From positions 3,410,001 through 3,474,000 of the forward strand of contig OZ244928.1 of the NCBI GenBank assembly GCA_965221985.1: a DNA stretch of 64,000 nucleotides, read 5' to 3'. Made by a program: the position numbers and the translations under genes. Within the stretch, counting starts at the first letter, position 1, and each line of letters opens with the position of its first letter. Below, piece after piece: positions 45,469 to 53,108 of the stretch. The DNA is from J054 sp965221985 (lineage in GTDB: Bacteria > Pseudomonadota > Gammaproteobacteria > Steroidobacterales > GCA-2729495). The notes under the pieces were generated by a model. That model saw only the letters and a list, made by a program, of their open reading frames with translations. It was not told where the DNA came from and did no database searches.

Positions 45469-46431
45469 TTACATGAATTTCTTACGATACCAGTCGTTCA
45501 CTTCATCGCCGGTGGTTAACCACACGTCTTTATGGCTGGCAATGTAGCGGAAAGCCCTGGCCAAATGCTTAAACTTATTGGGCTGCCCAACGTGGAACGT
45601 ATGCAGACAAATTGGCATACATCTCGCGTTGGTCTCACCCTCTTCATACAACACATCAAATTGGTCAATGATCATGTCGCCGAAGGCCTCGGACGACACA
45701 CCCAAGTTTAAGAATGCGGGAATGTCGTTGATTTCAACCGTGTAAGGCACTGAAATCAATTTTTTCTTGGGCGTATTGAATCTAAAGGGATGATCGTCAG
45801 CCGTATAGTCGCATAGATATTCCACGCCATACTCTTCTAGCAAGCGGGGCGTGTTATCCGTGTGGGTCAAGAATGGGCTCAGCCAGCCCTTGGTCTTGCG
45901 GCCCAGCGCGGCCTTCATCCCGTTCAGGGTATTTTCGAGAATCTCGCGCTCCTTGTCTTCTGGCAAGGCATTCAAAGAACCGTCTTCATTGCGCGTGTTG
46001 CCAATAAAGTTGGCCGGCGCGTTATTTACGCCGTGACCAATCCAGGCCCAATCCCGCGCCTCGCCTTCTTCAATAATGCGCGGATACTCACGAATGATTT
46101 CGCCATTGAGGCAGACGGTGCCGCGCATGCCGCACTCGTCCATCAAATCCATCATGCGCCATAGGCCAACACGATTACCGTAGTCGCGCCAGCCGTAGTT
46201 CAGCGGATCTGGCGAGAAACCAGCGGTGCCCGGAATGAGCGGGGTGCCCGGAATGGCGGCGGGAAAATGCTCAATATTGATATAGGGCATAACAGCCACT
46301 CTCGCGCCATCAGGTAGCTTGAACGGCTTGCGATCAATAATCGGCACATAGTCATAGTGCTGGCTTTGCGTTAGCTTTCTGCGAGGTGTTTTCGCTATTT
46401 TCTTACCGCGGCGCTTTTTCTTGGCTGCCAT
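45469..46431 (-). CDS. Polysaccharide-deacetylase-fold hydrolase, PuuE-like
   Basis: A 320-residue NodB-fold protein. It has the arrangement of PuuE-type allantoinase/cyclic imide hydrolases: GARVAVMPYINIEHF, NRVGLWRMMDLMDECGM, then WIGHGVNNAP with one conserved histidine, LSPFLTHTDNTPRLLEEYG and LCDYTADDHPF. A classical metal triad of sugar deacetylases is not fully visible. It begins with a basic extension (MAAKKKRRGKKIAKTPRRKL). By fold and neighbours (an amidase-type isochorismatase 46 nt upstream) a cyclic amide or ureide ring-opening role is more likely than sugar deacetylation; this is inference. Confidence 0.75.
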   Translation of the reverse strand: MAAKKKRRGKKIAKTPRRKLTQSQHYDYVPIIDRKPFKLPDGARVAVMPYINIEHFPAAIPGTPLIPGTAGFSPDPLNYGWRDYGNRVGLWRMMDLMDECGMRGTVCLNGEIIREYPRIIEEGEARDWAWIGHGVNNAPANFIGNTRNEDGSLNALPEDKEREILENTLNGMKAALGRKTKGWLSPFLTHTDNTPRLLEEYGVEYLCDYTADDHPFRFNTPKKKLISVPYTVEINDIPAFLNLGVSSEAFGDMIIDQFDVLYEEGETNARCMPICLHTFHVGQPNKFKHLARAFRYIASHKDVWLTTGDEVNDWYRKKFM

Positions 46432-46477
46432 TTTTATCTCCCGTAGATTTTTTTCACGCTAGGAACTTAACGTACCG

Positions 46478-47104
46478 CTACAAGCCCCGTAAGTAATCCA
46501 TCGCTTCGGACTTAGCAATAACATCACCGTATTTCGCATTGATGTCAAAAAGATTCGCTTCGTGCGGACCATCATGACGATCACCGCAACACTCGCGAAC
46601 ACAAACGGGCCGGAATCCATGCTGAACCGTATCCACTGCGGTCGCACGAATACAACCCGAGGTTGTGCAACCTGTGATAATCAAAGTATCAACGTCCAAA
46701 CCGTTCAAGGTCGCCACTAATGAGGTGCCAAAAAATGCGCTGGCGTACTGCTTGGTAATCACCACCTCATCTTTCTGCGGAACGACGGGATCACAGAATT
46801 CGGCATAAAGATTGCCTTCCACAAGATCCTTAAGCACGGGCGCCTTCTTGATCCACATACCACCGTCCATATAGTCCGGCGGCGTATAACGAACATTCGT
46901 GTGAATAATGGGTACCGATTTCTCCCGAGCCAATGCCAACAGATCCGGCATTTGTTGCACGCAATCCACCACGCCCGGTGCGTACAACGGCGATCCTTCG
47001 GTGGTGTAGCCCTTCAGCAAGTCGATAACGATTAAGGCTGACTTCTTACCGAATCCCAGCCGGCTATCCCACACGCCGGCATAGTTTTCATCTGCACTGG
47101 ACAT
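46478..47104 (-). CDS. Isochorismatase-superfamily amidohydrolase
   Basis: A 208-residue cysteine hydrolase of the N-carbamoylsarcosine amidase/RutB type. Catalytic elements: the aspartate in LIVIDLLKGY, the lysine in VVITKQYASAF and the cysteine in TGCTTSGCIRATAVD. Such enzymes release ammonia or carbamate from amides and ureido acids. It is the first gene of the minus-strand unit continuing with the PuuE-like hydrolase, small basic protein and bicupin, and it diverges from the unknown helical protein gene. Confidence 0.87.
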   Translation of the reverse strand: MSSADENYAGVWDSRLGFGKKSALIVIDLLKGYTTEGSPLYAPGVVDCVQQMPDLLALAREKSVPIIHTNVRYTPPDYMDGGMWIKKAPVLKDLVEGNLYAEFCDPVVPQKDEVVITKQYASAFFGTSLVATLNGLDVDTLIITGCTTSGCIRATAVDTVQHGFRPVCVRECCGDRHDGPHEANLFDINAKYGDVIAKSEAMDYLRGL

Positions 47105-47536
47105 TGCTCTTCCCCTAGGCTGCTGTTCTTATGGCGCTCTTATCGAATAAACGCTATTGCCGGCATTTGCGGGCCGGTGCCTTGATTTGATGGCCAAACG
47201 GCTCTCGCGCAATTCTGAATCAGCGCACGATCGTCCGGCCCGGTAACGCCTTATGTTGTCATCGACGGGCACCCCCTGCAACCGTCCCGCAAAAGAATTT
47301 TCCGGGCGTTCACTCCCCGGCGCACAACAGCCAAGGGCTGGGCGTTTAGTAGGCATCGCGCAGACGGGGGCCATCTGTGGTACTCATCGCGACGGAGATT
47401 TTCGCTGCCGGGGTGCTACGATTGATCGGCCATGCCCGTAGCGCGGTTGCGCAGCCGTCCATGGGCCACCCGCGCTTGCGAACTCGCGGATACTTACTCT
47501 ATATATAGACGTAATACCCTCAGCAGGCACAAGACC
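47105..47536. other. Intergenic control region of two divergent catabolic units
   Basis: About 430 nt with no convincing gene; GC-rich from 47200 to 47470. It separates the amidohydrolase operon (minus) from the 197-residue protein/MFS unit (plus). One plausible promoter for the plus strand is listed separately. No obvious palindrome was found. Confidence 0.4.
47476..47505 (+). promoter_or_regulatory. Candidate promoter of the 197-residue protein gene
   Basis: TTGCGA (47476-47481), an 18-nt spacer and TATATA (47500-47505) approximate a sigma70 promoter. Transcription would begin near 47512, giving a 25-nt leader to the ATG at 47537. Confidence 0.4.
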
Positions 47537-48130
47537 ATGGCACAAGCAGCTCCCGCAGAGATTCCCCCTCATACGCCCCGAAAATCCAACGTAGTAGACA
47601 ACTTCAAGACCCTCAGTGGCTTTGAGGGCCGCGAGGCCGAATTGGGCAAATCGCTCAACGTCATGCTACGCACGCTATCAAACACCACCGGCTACGCGCA
47701 CGAAGTTAACGACGCGCTGGTGAAAATGCATTTGAATGCCATGCAATTCGCCAAGGACCTGGGCAAGATCGACGAGTTCGTCGAACATGACCTGAAGACC
47801 ATGAAGCCCATCAACGATCGCATGGCCAACCTTATTCGTAAGACGGGGCAAAAAGAAATCGCCTTGGTGGGGATGTTTGATCGCACGGCCTGTCATTATC
47901 AGCTCGCCTTGGAGAATGAGACAGGCGAAGGCATGCGCCGCTGGAAAGAGCCCTTTGGCTATGTGCTGGAGCAGGCCAAACGCATTGGTCAATTCGACCT
48001 AACTGTGGAAGAAATCCACGATCAATTCGTGCGGCCCCGCATCTTGGGCTATGCCAAAGACATGGGCGTCGACGTAGAGGTCTCGGATATCGGCGATGAT
48101 GACTGGATTACTTGCCGCCTAGTCGATTGA
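47537..48130 (+). CDS. Helical protein of unknown function (197 residues)
   Basis: A soluble, mostly helical protein starting MAQAAPAEIPPHTPRK. Conserved-looking segments are TTGYAHEVNDALVKMHLNAM, FDRTACHYQLALENETG and DQFVRPRILGYAKDMG. No family is recognised. The ATG at 47537 is chosen because the upstream in-frame extension lies in promoter-like sequence. It is followed 51 nt later by an MFS gene and divergent from the amidohydrolase operon, so it probably serves the same catabolic pathway. Confidence 0.7.
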   Translation: MAQAAPAEIPPHTPRKSNVVDNFKTLSGFEGREAELGKSLNVMLRTLSNTTGYAHEVNDALVKMHLNAMQFAKDLGKIDEFVEHDLKTMKPINDRMANLIRKTGQKEIALVGMFDRTACHYQLALENETGEGMRRWKEPFGYVLEQAKRIGQFDLTVEEIHDQFVRPRILGYAKDMGVDVEVSDIGDDDWITCRLVD

Positions 48131-48181
48131 CGGACAAGAACTCGATGAAGCGCCCGCTGGGGTGCGGCCCAAACCGGCTAG

Positions 48182-49549
48182 TTGCCGCCTAATTTTGGTG
48201 GGGCTTTGTTGAGCGGTGCAGGCCAAACCGACACCACCGCGCGTTTAGGCCCCATCCACCTTTCCGCTGGCGTCAGCCCGCGCAACGCGCTGACCTACCT
48301 CTATGCCGCGTTTTTCACCATCGGCCTCGTCGCGGTGGTGAGTTTCATGCAGCCCTATCTGCTACATGAAAACCTGGGCTTGGCGACAGACGAAGAAGGC
48401 AAGGCGAGTTCCATACTGCAGCTGTCGTATGAGATCGTCGTGCTGCTTTGCGTGGGACCCCTGGGAGCACTGGCGGACAAGATCGGACGTCGGCCCATTT
48501 TCGTCCTGGGATTCTGCTGGATCAGCGCGTCTTTTCTGCTGTTCCCCCTGGTGGAATCCATGTTCCAGCTGATTCTGGTGCGCATGTTTTTTGGCGTCGG
48601 ATCGGCCTGCTGTACTTGCATGATGAGCACGGTGCTCGCGGATTACCCGCAAAATCGATCGCGGGGATTGATGATCGCTGCCACCGGCATGTGCAATGGG
48701 CTGGGCGCATTGACCATGATTGTGCTGTTGTCACAGCTGCCCGAGGTTTTCGCCGACCTCGGCTACGACACGCTGACATCGGGGCGTATGACCTACTGGC
48801 TTGGTAGTCTCCTTGGCATTGTTTCCGCCGTGACGGTGTGGCGGGGCCTAAAGGCCGGCAAGCCGGGCAAAGCTCGCGCCAAGACCAAACTCACGCGCCT
48901 ATTGGCCGAGGGAATCGGCGCAGGCCGCGCCAATCCGCGCATACTGGTGACCTGCGCCGAAGCCTTTGTCGCGCGGGGCGACCTAGTGGTTTTTTCTACC
49001 TTTTTTAGTCTTTGGGCACGGCAGTCCGCCATCGAGAATGGACTGACTTTGGAAGCAGCGATTTCAGCGGCCGGACGATTCGCGGCCATTGTCAGCCTGG
49101 CCAATCTGCTCTGGGCACCAGTTTGGGGCTGGGTACTGGATCGCTTTGACCGCGTCACCGTATTGGCCATGGCCATGGGCCTTGCCGCCACTGCCTATGT
49201 TTGGGTGGGCTTCTCGCCAGACCCGCTGGCCGCAGCCTTTATTCCGGCGGCCATCCTGCTGGGTATGGGCGAAGGTGCCGCAATATTGTCCGGCGCGGGA
49301 GTCATCGGCCAGGAAGCGCCGGAAGAAATTCGCGGATCCGTACTCGGACTGATGAATTTTTCCGGGTCCCTGGGCATTCTCACCATCACCTTCATGGGTG
49401 GCTTCCTATTCGACGCCTGGATGCCGGGGGCACCCTTTGTTGTCGTTGGATTTATCAATGCCGCGATCATGGTGCTGGCCTTACTGGTGCGATGGCGCAC
49501 CGGTTATCGAGATCCCGCGGGAGCAGGACAAAGTCACGAAGCAGCTTAG
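48182..49549 (+). CDS. MFS transporter of the catabolic cluster
   Basis: An integral membrane carrier of about 455 residues with 12 predicted helices. The signature loop reads GALADKIGRRPIFVLG, repeated in the second half as WGWVLDRFDRVTVLA. A cysteine-rich helix (GSACCTCMM) is unusual. The first in-frame start is a TTG at 48182; TTG codons at 48206 or 48209 behind GGTGGGG are equally plausible, so the N-terminus is uncertain. It may import the substrate or export a product of the neighbouring enzymes. Confidence 0.83.
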   Translation: MPPNFGGALLSGAGQTDTTARLGPIHLSAGVSPRNALTYLYAAFFTIGLVAVVSFMQPYLLHENLGLATDEEGKASSILQLSYEIVVLLCVGPLGALADKIGRRPIFVLGFCWISASFLLFPLVESMFQLILVRMFFGVGSACCTCMMSTVLADYPQNRSRGLMIAATGMCNGLGALTMIVLLSQLPEVFADLGYDTLTSGRMTYWLGSLLGIVSAVTVWRGLKAGKPGKARAKTKLTRLLAEGIGAGRANPRILVTCAEAFVARGDLVVFSTFFSLWARQSAIENGLTLEAAISAAGRFAAIVSLANLLWAPVWGWVLDRFDRVTVLAMAMGLAATAYVWVGFSPDPLAAAFIPAAILLGMGEGAAILSGAGVIGQEAPEEIRGSVLGLMNFSGSLGILTITFMGGFLFDAWMPGAPFVVVGFINAAIMVLALLVRWRTGYRDPAGAGQSHEAA

Positions 49550-49985
49550 GAAGCCAAACCGCGCCATTGGTGCCCGTGGCTCCAGAACCTAGGGAGCGGA
49601 TCACCGATCAAATTTTAGCCGCTGTAAAGGGCGCAGGGTTGTCGCAATTTTTTTCCACGTCCGACCAGCCCTGGCCCTAGGCGGATACCCATTTAGTTCT
49701 TACATTTCATCCGTTTAGCCTGCAGTTGATCACGCCGCGACGCCGCGAGCCAACTGTCGCAGCGTACAGCGGCCTGCGTCGGTCTGATGCTTTTTCGCAA
49801 CATACCGCGTACGCACTTAATGAGCAACAGAGAAATATCTTCACAAAAGCTGTTTTTCTAAAGCTTTCTTGCTAATCTCCGGCGCAAGTCGGCCTAGCTT
49901 AGTCGTGGCTTTTTAGCCAATACCTGGTGCGGCCCGCTACAAAATGTTGCGGCGGCTTGCGGATAAAGCCGTCAATAGGGAAACC
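49550..49985. other. Intergenic region before the second TonB receptor gene
   Basis: About 430 nt. A short open frame at 49567-49680 (GTG to TAG, 37 residues) contains RERITDQILAAVKGAGLSQF, which resembles the first helix of a TetR regulator and may be a remnant. The rest is probably promoter and leader of the TonB receptor gene; no terminator was identified. Confidence 0.3.
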
Positions 49986-52121
49986 ATGGGGGTTATTGAA
50001 ATGATTAAACGTGGCTTTATGGGTCTAGTTGGCCTATCACTCCTCGTAACCGCGGCGCCGGCGACTGCCGAAATGGAAGATATCGTCGTATCGGCGACGA
50101 GACGTGATTCGAATCTTCAACAAGTACCACTGGCCGTCAGCGCATTTGAAGCCGACAACATTGAGAAATTGCAGATTGTCACCAGCCAGGACATCGGCGA
50201 CGCAGTGCCGAATTTGCAAACCTACGCCATCACGGCGGGCGCCCAAGCCATGCAAATCCATGCCCGTGGCGCGAGCGTGCAAAACCCGGGATTCAATGTT
50301 TCAGAATCCCCCGTGGGCATCTATGAGGATGACATCTATCGCGGCCGCCTCGCCTCGGCGAATCTAGACTTAACGGATGTGGAGCGCATCGAAGTGCTGC
50401 GCGGCCCGCAGGCAACACTCTATGGCCGCAATACCATCGCGGGCGCTATCAAGATCGTGACCCGCAAGCCGGGTGATGAGTTTTGGGCCAACGGTTCGGT
50501 GGGCTATGGACGCTTCGAAACCGCTAAGGTCACGGGTTCGGTGGGCGGCCCCATCGAAGACGGTGCACTGGCAGGTTCGGTAGCCTTTAGCTACCAAGAT
50601 CGCGGCGAAGGTTGGCAACCCAATCCCATCACGGGCCGCGAAGCGGGCGAATTCGAAAACAAAGCCGTACGCGGAAAGTTGCGTTGGTTTGGTGGCGACA
50701 GCATCGACGCCACGGTCACCGGCTGGGCCGTCAAGCAAGAAAATGACGGCTACAACGGCGTGCCCTACACCGATGCGGGTTCCCCGGTGGCCGGGTTCTA
50801 CACGAATTTGGATAACAACAATGTCAACAGCGGCGAAACAGACCAATCCGGCGTCAGTTTGGACCTGAATTGGAACCTTGGCAGTGTCGACTTGCGATCA
50901 ATTACGGCCTATACGGTGATTGACGACGAGTTTGATTTTGACCTCGCCGGCGGCGGCTTCGGCGGCTTCCCCGGCGTGTCGGGCCTTTTGGTGAAATCTG
51001 AATCGGATATGGATCAAGTCAGCCAAGAACTGCACCTCATTGGTAAGGCCTTCAATGAGAATTTAGATTGGTTAGTCGGCGCCTTTTATTTGAGCGAAGA
51101 CGGCTCCCAGACTTACAACGGCCGGATTCCAGCGTTTTTCGTCAACTTCACCGAAGCCAGCAATTCCGAAACCATCAGCTACGCCGTCTTCGCCGAAGCC
51201 ACCTACAACTTTAGCGATCGGCTATCCGCAACTGTTGGCGGCCGATGGACCCGTGATGACAAAGAGTATCGCATTCAATGCTTGGATCTACCCCCAAACT
51301 GTATTGGGAATGATTTATCCGGGAATACCGTCATTCTCGATGTGGATTTTGACGAGTTCACGCCGAAGCTGGGTATTCAATACAGCTGGAGTGACAATGT
51401 AATGACCTATGCGTCCGTCTCCAGTGGCTTCCAGGCCGGCGGTTTTCAGACCCTTTGCTTCGGCAACCTAAACTGTGCCGCTGTTGTTTACGATCCGCAG
51501 ACTGTTTGGAATTATGAGGTCGGGGTCAAGGGCGATTTGCTCGATGACACACTGCGACTGAACGCCGCGGTATTTTATGCACAGTACGAGGATATTCAGC
51601 AAACCGTGCCGGTTCAACTCGGCGGCATGAGCGCGAGCTTTCCCTTGCTAAACGTCGGCGACGTAGACGTTGCGGGCGCGGAATTGGAAGCAACTTGGTC
51701 GCCGGCTGACCGTGTCAACATATTCGGCAGTGTCGGCTATATGGACAGCGACGAGGTTCAGCCCATTCAAGGTGGCCCGGCTCGCGAGCTGCCTTCGAAC
51801 CCCGAGTGGAGCCTGCGCGCTGGCTTTGACTATTCCACGCCCGCTTTTGGGGACTGGGACTTACTGATGGGCGCCGATATCAATGTCGTAACGGAGTACT
51901 TCAGTGAAGTCACCAACGCGCTGCCCATTGAACGTTATTCTCGGATCAATGGTTTCTTCGGCATAGGTCAGCCTGATGGAAGGTGGTCTCTGATTCTGTC
52001 GGGTAAGAATTTGACCGATTCCCGGGACAATGTCTCGGGCTTGCTGGTTCCAAATACAACCAACATCCGCACGCCGTTGCCACCGCGCGAATACATGTTG
52101 ACATTGAATGTGAAAATGTAG
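49986..52121 (+). CDS. TonB-dependent outer-membrane receptor
   Basis: A receptor of about 711 residues: signal peptide, EMEDIVVSATRRDSNLQQVPLA, plug (VERIEVLRGPQATLYGRNTIAGAIKIVT) and barrel with the typical GFQAGGF and VWNYEVGVKGDLLDD segments. The ATG at 49986 has AGGGA 4 nt upstream; ATG 50001 is the alternative and keeps the signal peptide. It belongs to the large receptor class used for organic substrates in aquatic bacteria. A strong terminator follows. Confidence 0.9.
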   Translation: MGVIEMIKRGFMGLVGLSLLVTAAPATAEMEDIVVSATRRDSNLQQVPLAVSAFEADNIEKLQIVTSQDIGDAVPNLQTYAITAGAQAMQIHARGASVQNPGFNVSESPVGIYEDDIYRGRLASANLDLTDVERIEVLRGPQATLYGRNTIAGAIKIVTRKPGDEFWANGSVGYGRFETAKVTGSVGGPIEDGALAGSVAFSYQDRGEGWQPNPITGREAGEFENKAVRGKLRWFGGDSIDATVTGWAVKQENDGYNGVPYTDAGSPVAGFYTNLDNNNVNSGETDQSGVSLDLNWNLGSVDLRSITAYTVIDDEFDFDLAGGGFGGFPGVSGLLVKSESDMDQVSQELHLIGKAFNENLDWLVGAFYLSEDGSQTYNGRIPAFFVNFTEASNSETISYAVFAEATYNFSDRLSATVGGRWTRDDKEYRIQCLDLPPNCIGNDLSGNTVILDVDFDEFTPKLGIQYSWSDNVMTYASVSSGFQAGGFQTLCFGNLNCAAVVYDPQTVWNYEVGVKGDLLDDTLRLNAAVFYAQYEDIQQTVPVQLGGMSASFPLLNVGDVDVAGAELEATWSPADRVNIFGSVGYMDSDEVQPIQGGPARELPSNPEWSLRAGFDYSTPAFGDWDLLMGADINVVTEYFSEVTNALPIERYSRINGFFGIGQPDGRWSLILSGKNLTDSRDNVSGLLVPNTTNIRTPLPPREYMLTLNVKM

Positions 52122-52149
52122 CGCACGCGATCATCGTTGCGACTCGAAT

Positions 52150-52176
52150 GCAAAAGGGGCCGCTGGCCCCTTTTGC
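52150..52176 (+). terminator. Terminator after the TonB receptor gene
   Basis: Perfect 12-bp stem: GCAAAAGGGGCC (52150-52161), loop GCT, GGCCCCTTTTGC (52165-52176). Located 29 nt after the receptor stop; symmetrical enough to work on either strand. Confidence 0.85.
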
Positions 52177-52204
52177 GTTAGGACTTCGACACCGCGCACT
52201 ACTG

Positions 52205-52233
52205 ATAACATTAGGCATACATTGTGCTACAAT
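52205..52233 (+). promoter_or_regulatory. Candidate promoter of the brnT-like toxin gene
   Basis: ATAACA (52205-52210), 17-nt spacer, TACAAT (52228-52233). The -10 box abuts the ATG at 52234, so transcription from it would begin about 52240, exactly at an in-frame GTG; the message could be leaderless. Confidence 0.4.
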
Positions 52234-52521
52234 ATGCCAGTGAAGCGATTTAACTGGAGCCCCGAAAAAAACGAACAGCTGCGAATCGAGCGCGGTATTT
52301 CATTCGAGGAAATTCTATTTCACATAGTGAACGGTGATGTCTTGGATATTCTAGAGCACCCTAATCAAAGCAAGTACAGAGGCCAAAGCATCTTCGTTGT
52401 CCGGGTAGATAACTACGTTCATTTGGTACCCTTTGTTGAGGATGAATTTGAAGTGTTTTTAAAAACTATCATTCCCAGCCGTAAAGCAACCAAAAAGTAT
52501 TTGAGTAAGATCGATGAGTAA
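52234..52521 (+). CDS. brnT: BrnT-family toxin
   Basis: A ribonuclease-type toxin of about 95 residues. The N-terminus FNWSPEKNEQLRIERGISFEE is the BrnT hallmark, followed by VNGDVLDILEHPNQSKYRGQSIFVV, cited in part, and the C-terminal KKYLSKIDE. It would cleave RNA and be held by the antitoxin encoded next. ATG 52234 or GTG 52240 may be the true start. Its stop overlaps the antitoxin start by 8 nt. Confidence 0.85.
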   Translation: MPVKRFNWSPEKNEQLRIERGISFEEILFHIVNGDVLDILEHPNQSKYRGQSIFVVRVDNYVHLVPFVEDEFEVFLKTIIPSRKATKKYLSKIDE

Positions 52522-52789
52522 TCTCAGCAAGGAAGAGAAAGATATTCTTAAGTCCGTAGAGACCGGGAAGTGGCGCCCCGCCAAAGATCGCAAGAAGCGG
52601 GCGGCAGAATACCAATCGTATGCAAGCGAGACTCTGCGGAAAGACAAGCGGGTAAATATCCGTTTGCCCGGTCGTGACCTGGATGCAATTCAAAAGCGCG
52701 CCATTATTGAGGGCATCCCTTACCAAACGCTAATCGCTAGCATTCTTCATAAGTATGCCGCCGGACGCCTTATTGAGAAAGATGTCTAA
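52514..52789 (+). CDS. Ribbon-helix-helix antitoxin of the BrnT pair
   Basis: A 91-residue CopG-like antitoxin. A charged N-terminal half (SVETGKWRPAKDRKKRAAEY) is the toxin-binding region, and the C-terminal ribbon-helix-helix reads VNIRLPGRDLDAIQKRAIIE then IPYQTLIASILHKYAAG. It should neutralise BrnT and repress the shared promoter. It overlaps the toxin gene by 8 nt, so the toxin is translated first, an order typical for brnTA. Confidence 0.8.
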   Translation: MSNLSKEEKDILKSVETGKWRPAKDRKKRAAEYQSYASETLRKDKRVNIRLPGRDLDAIQKRAIIEGIPYQTLIASILHKYAAGRLIEKDV

Positions 52790-53108
52790 CGAGTGGGCAG
52801 TTCGCTCACTGCTCTGGAGGCAAGCTTAAACTGGCCACGCCTTCGCAATTCCTCGCGGCTTGCCACGTAAAGCGCCATCCTCTGACGCGTGCCTGTAGCA
52901 AGAGGAAGTCTATAGCCCGGAACGCAGTATTCGTTTTCGAGCAAAGGGTCAAAATCAGGGGAGCAGCGGCAGATTCTCAGGAGCCGCATAGTCAGTCAAG
53001 GTAAATGGGCGCCAGTTCCGCCGGCGCCAGACTACTAACTACCCCTCGCCTGCACCTGCCCCACAAGATCCAGTTTGCAGGCTAAGATCAAGGGTTAAGA
53101 TATCCAGC
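52790..53108. other. Gene-poor stretch after the toxin-antitoxin pair
   Basis: About 320 nt. A minus-strand open frame of 67 residues (52786-52989) is present but lacks recognised motifs or a good ribosome site. No terminator or repeat was seen. Confidence 0.35.

Noticed and set aside
38545..47104. Identification of the island as the Rut uracil pathway
   Set aside because: RutC, RutE, RutF and RutG-type genes are absent and the LLM genes are paired with a PuuE-like hydrolase and esterase, so only an analogy is justified.
49567..49680. Remnant of a TetR-type regulator
   Set aside because: Only about 20 residues look like a TetR first helix; there is no helix-turn-helix and no homologous sequence further on, so it is mentioned only within the intergenic entry.
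52786..52989. Minus-strand open frame of 67 residues after the toxin-antitoxin pair
   Set aside because: No recognisable motif, poor ribosome site and no operon partner; probably a chance frame.
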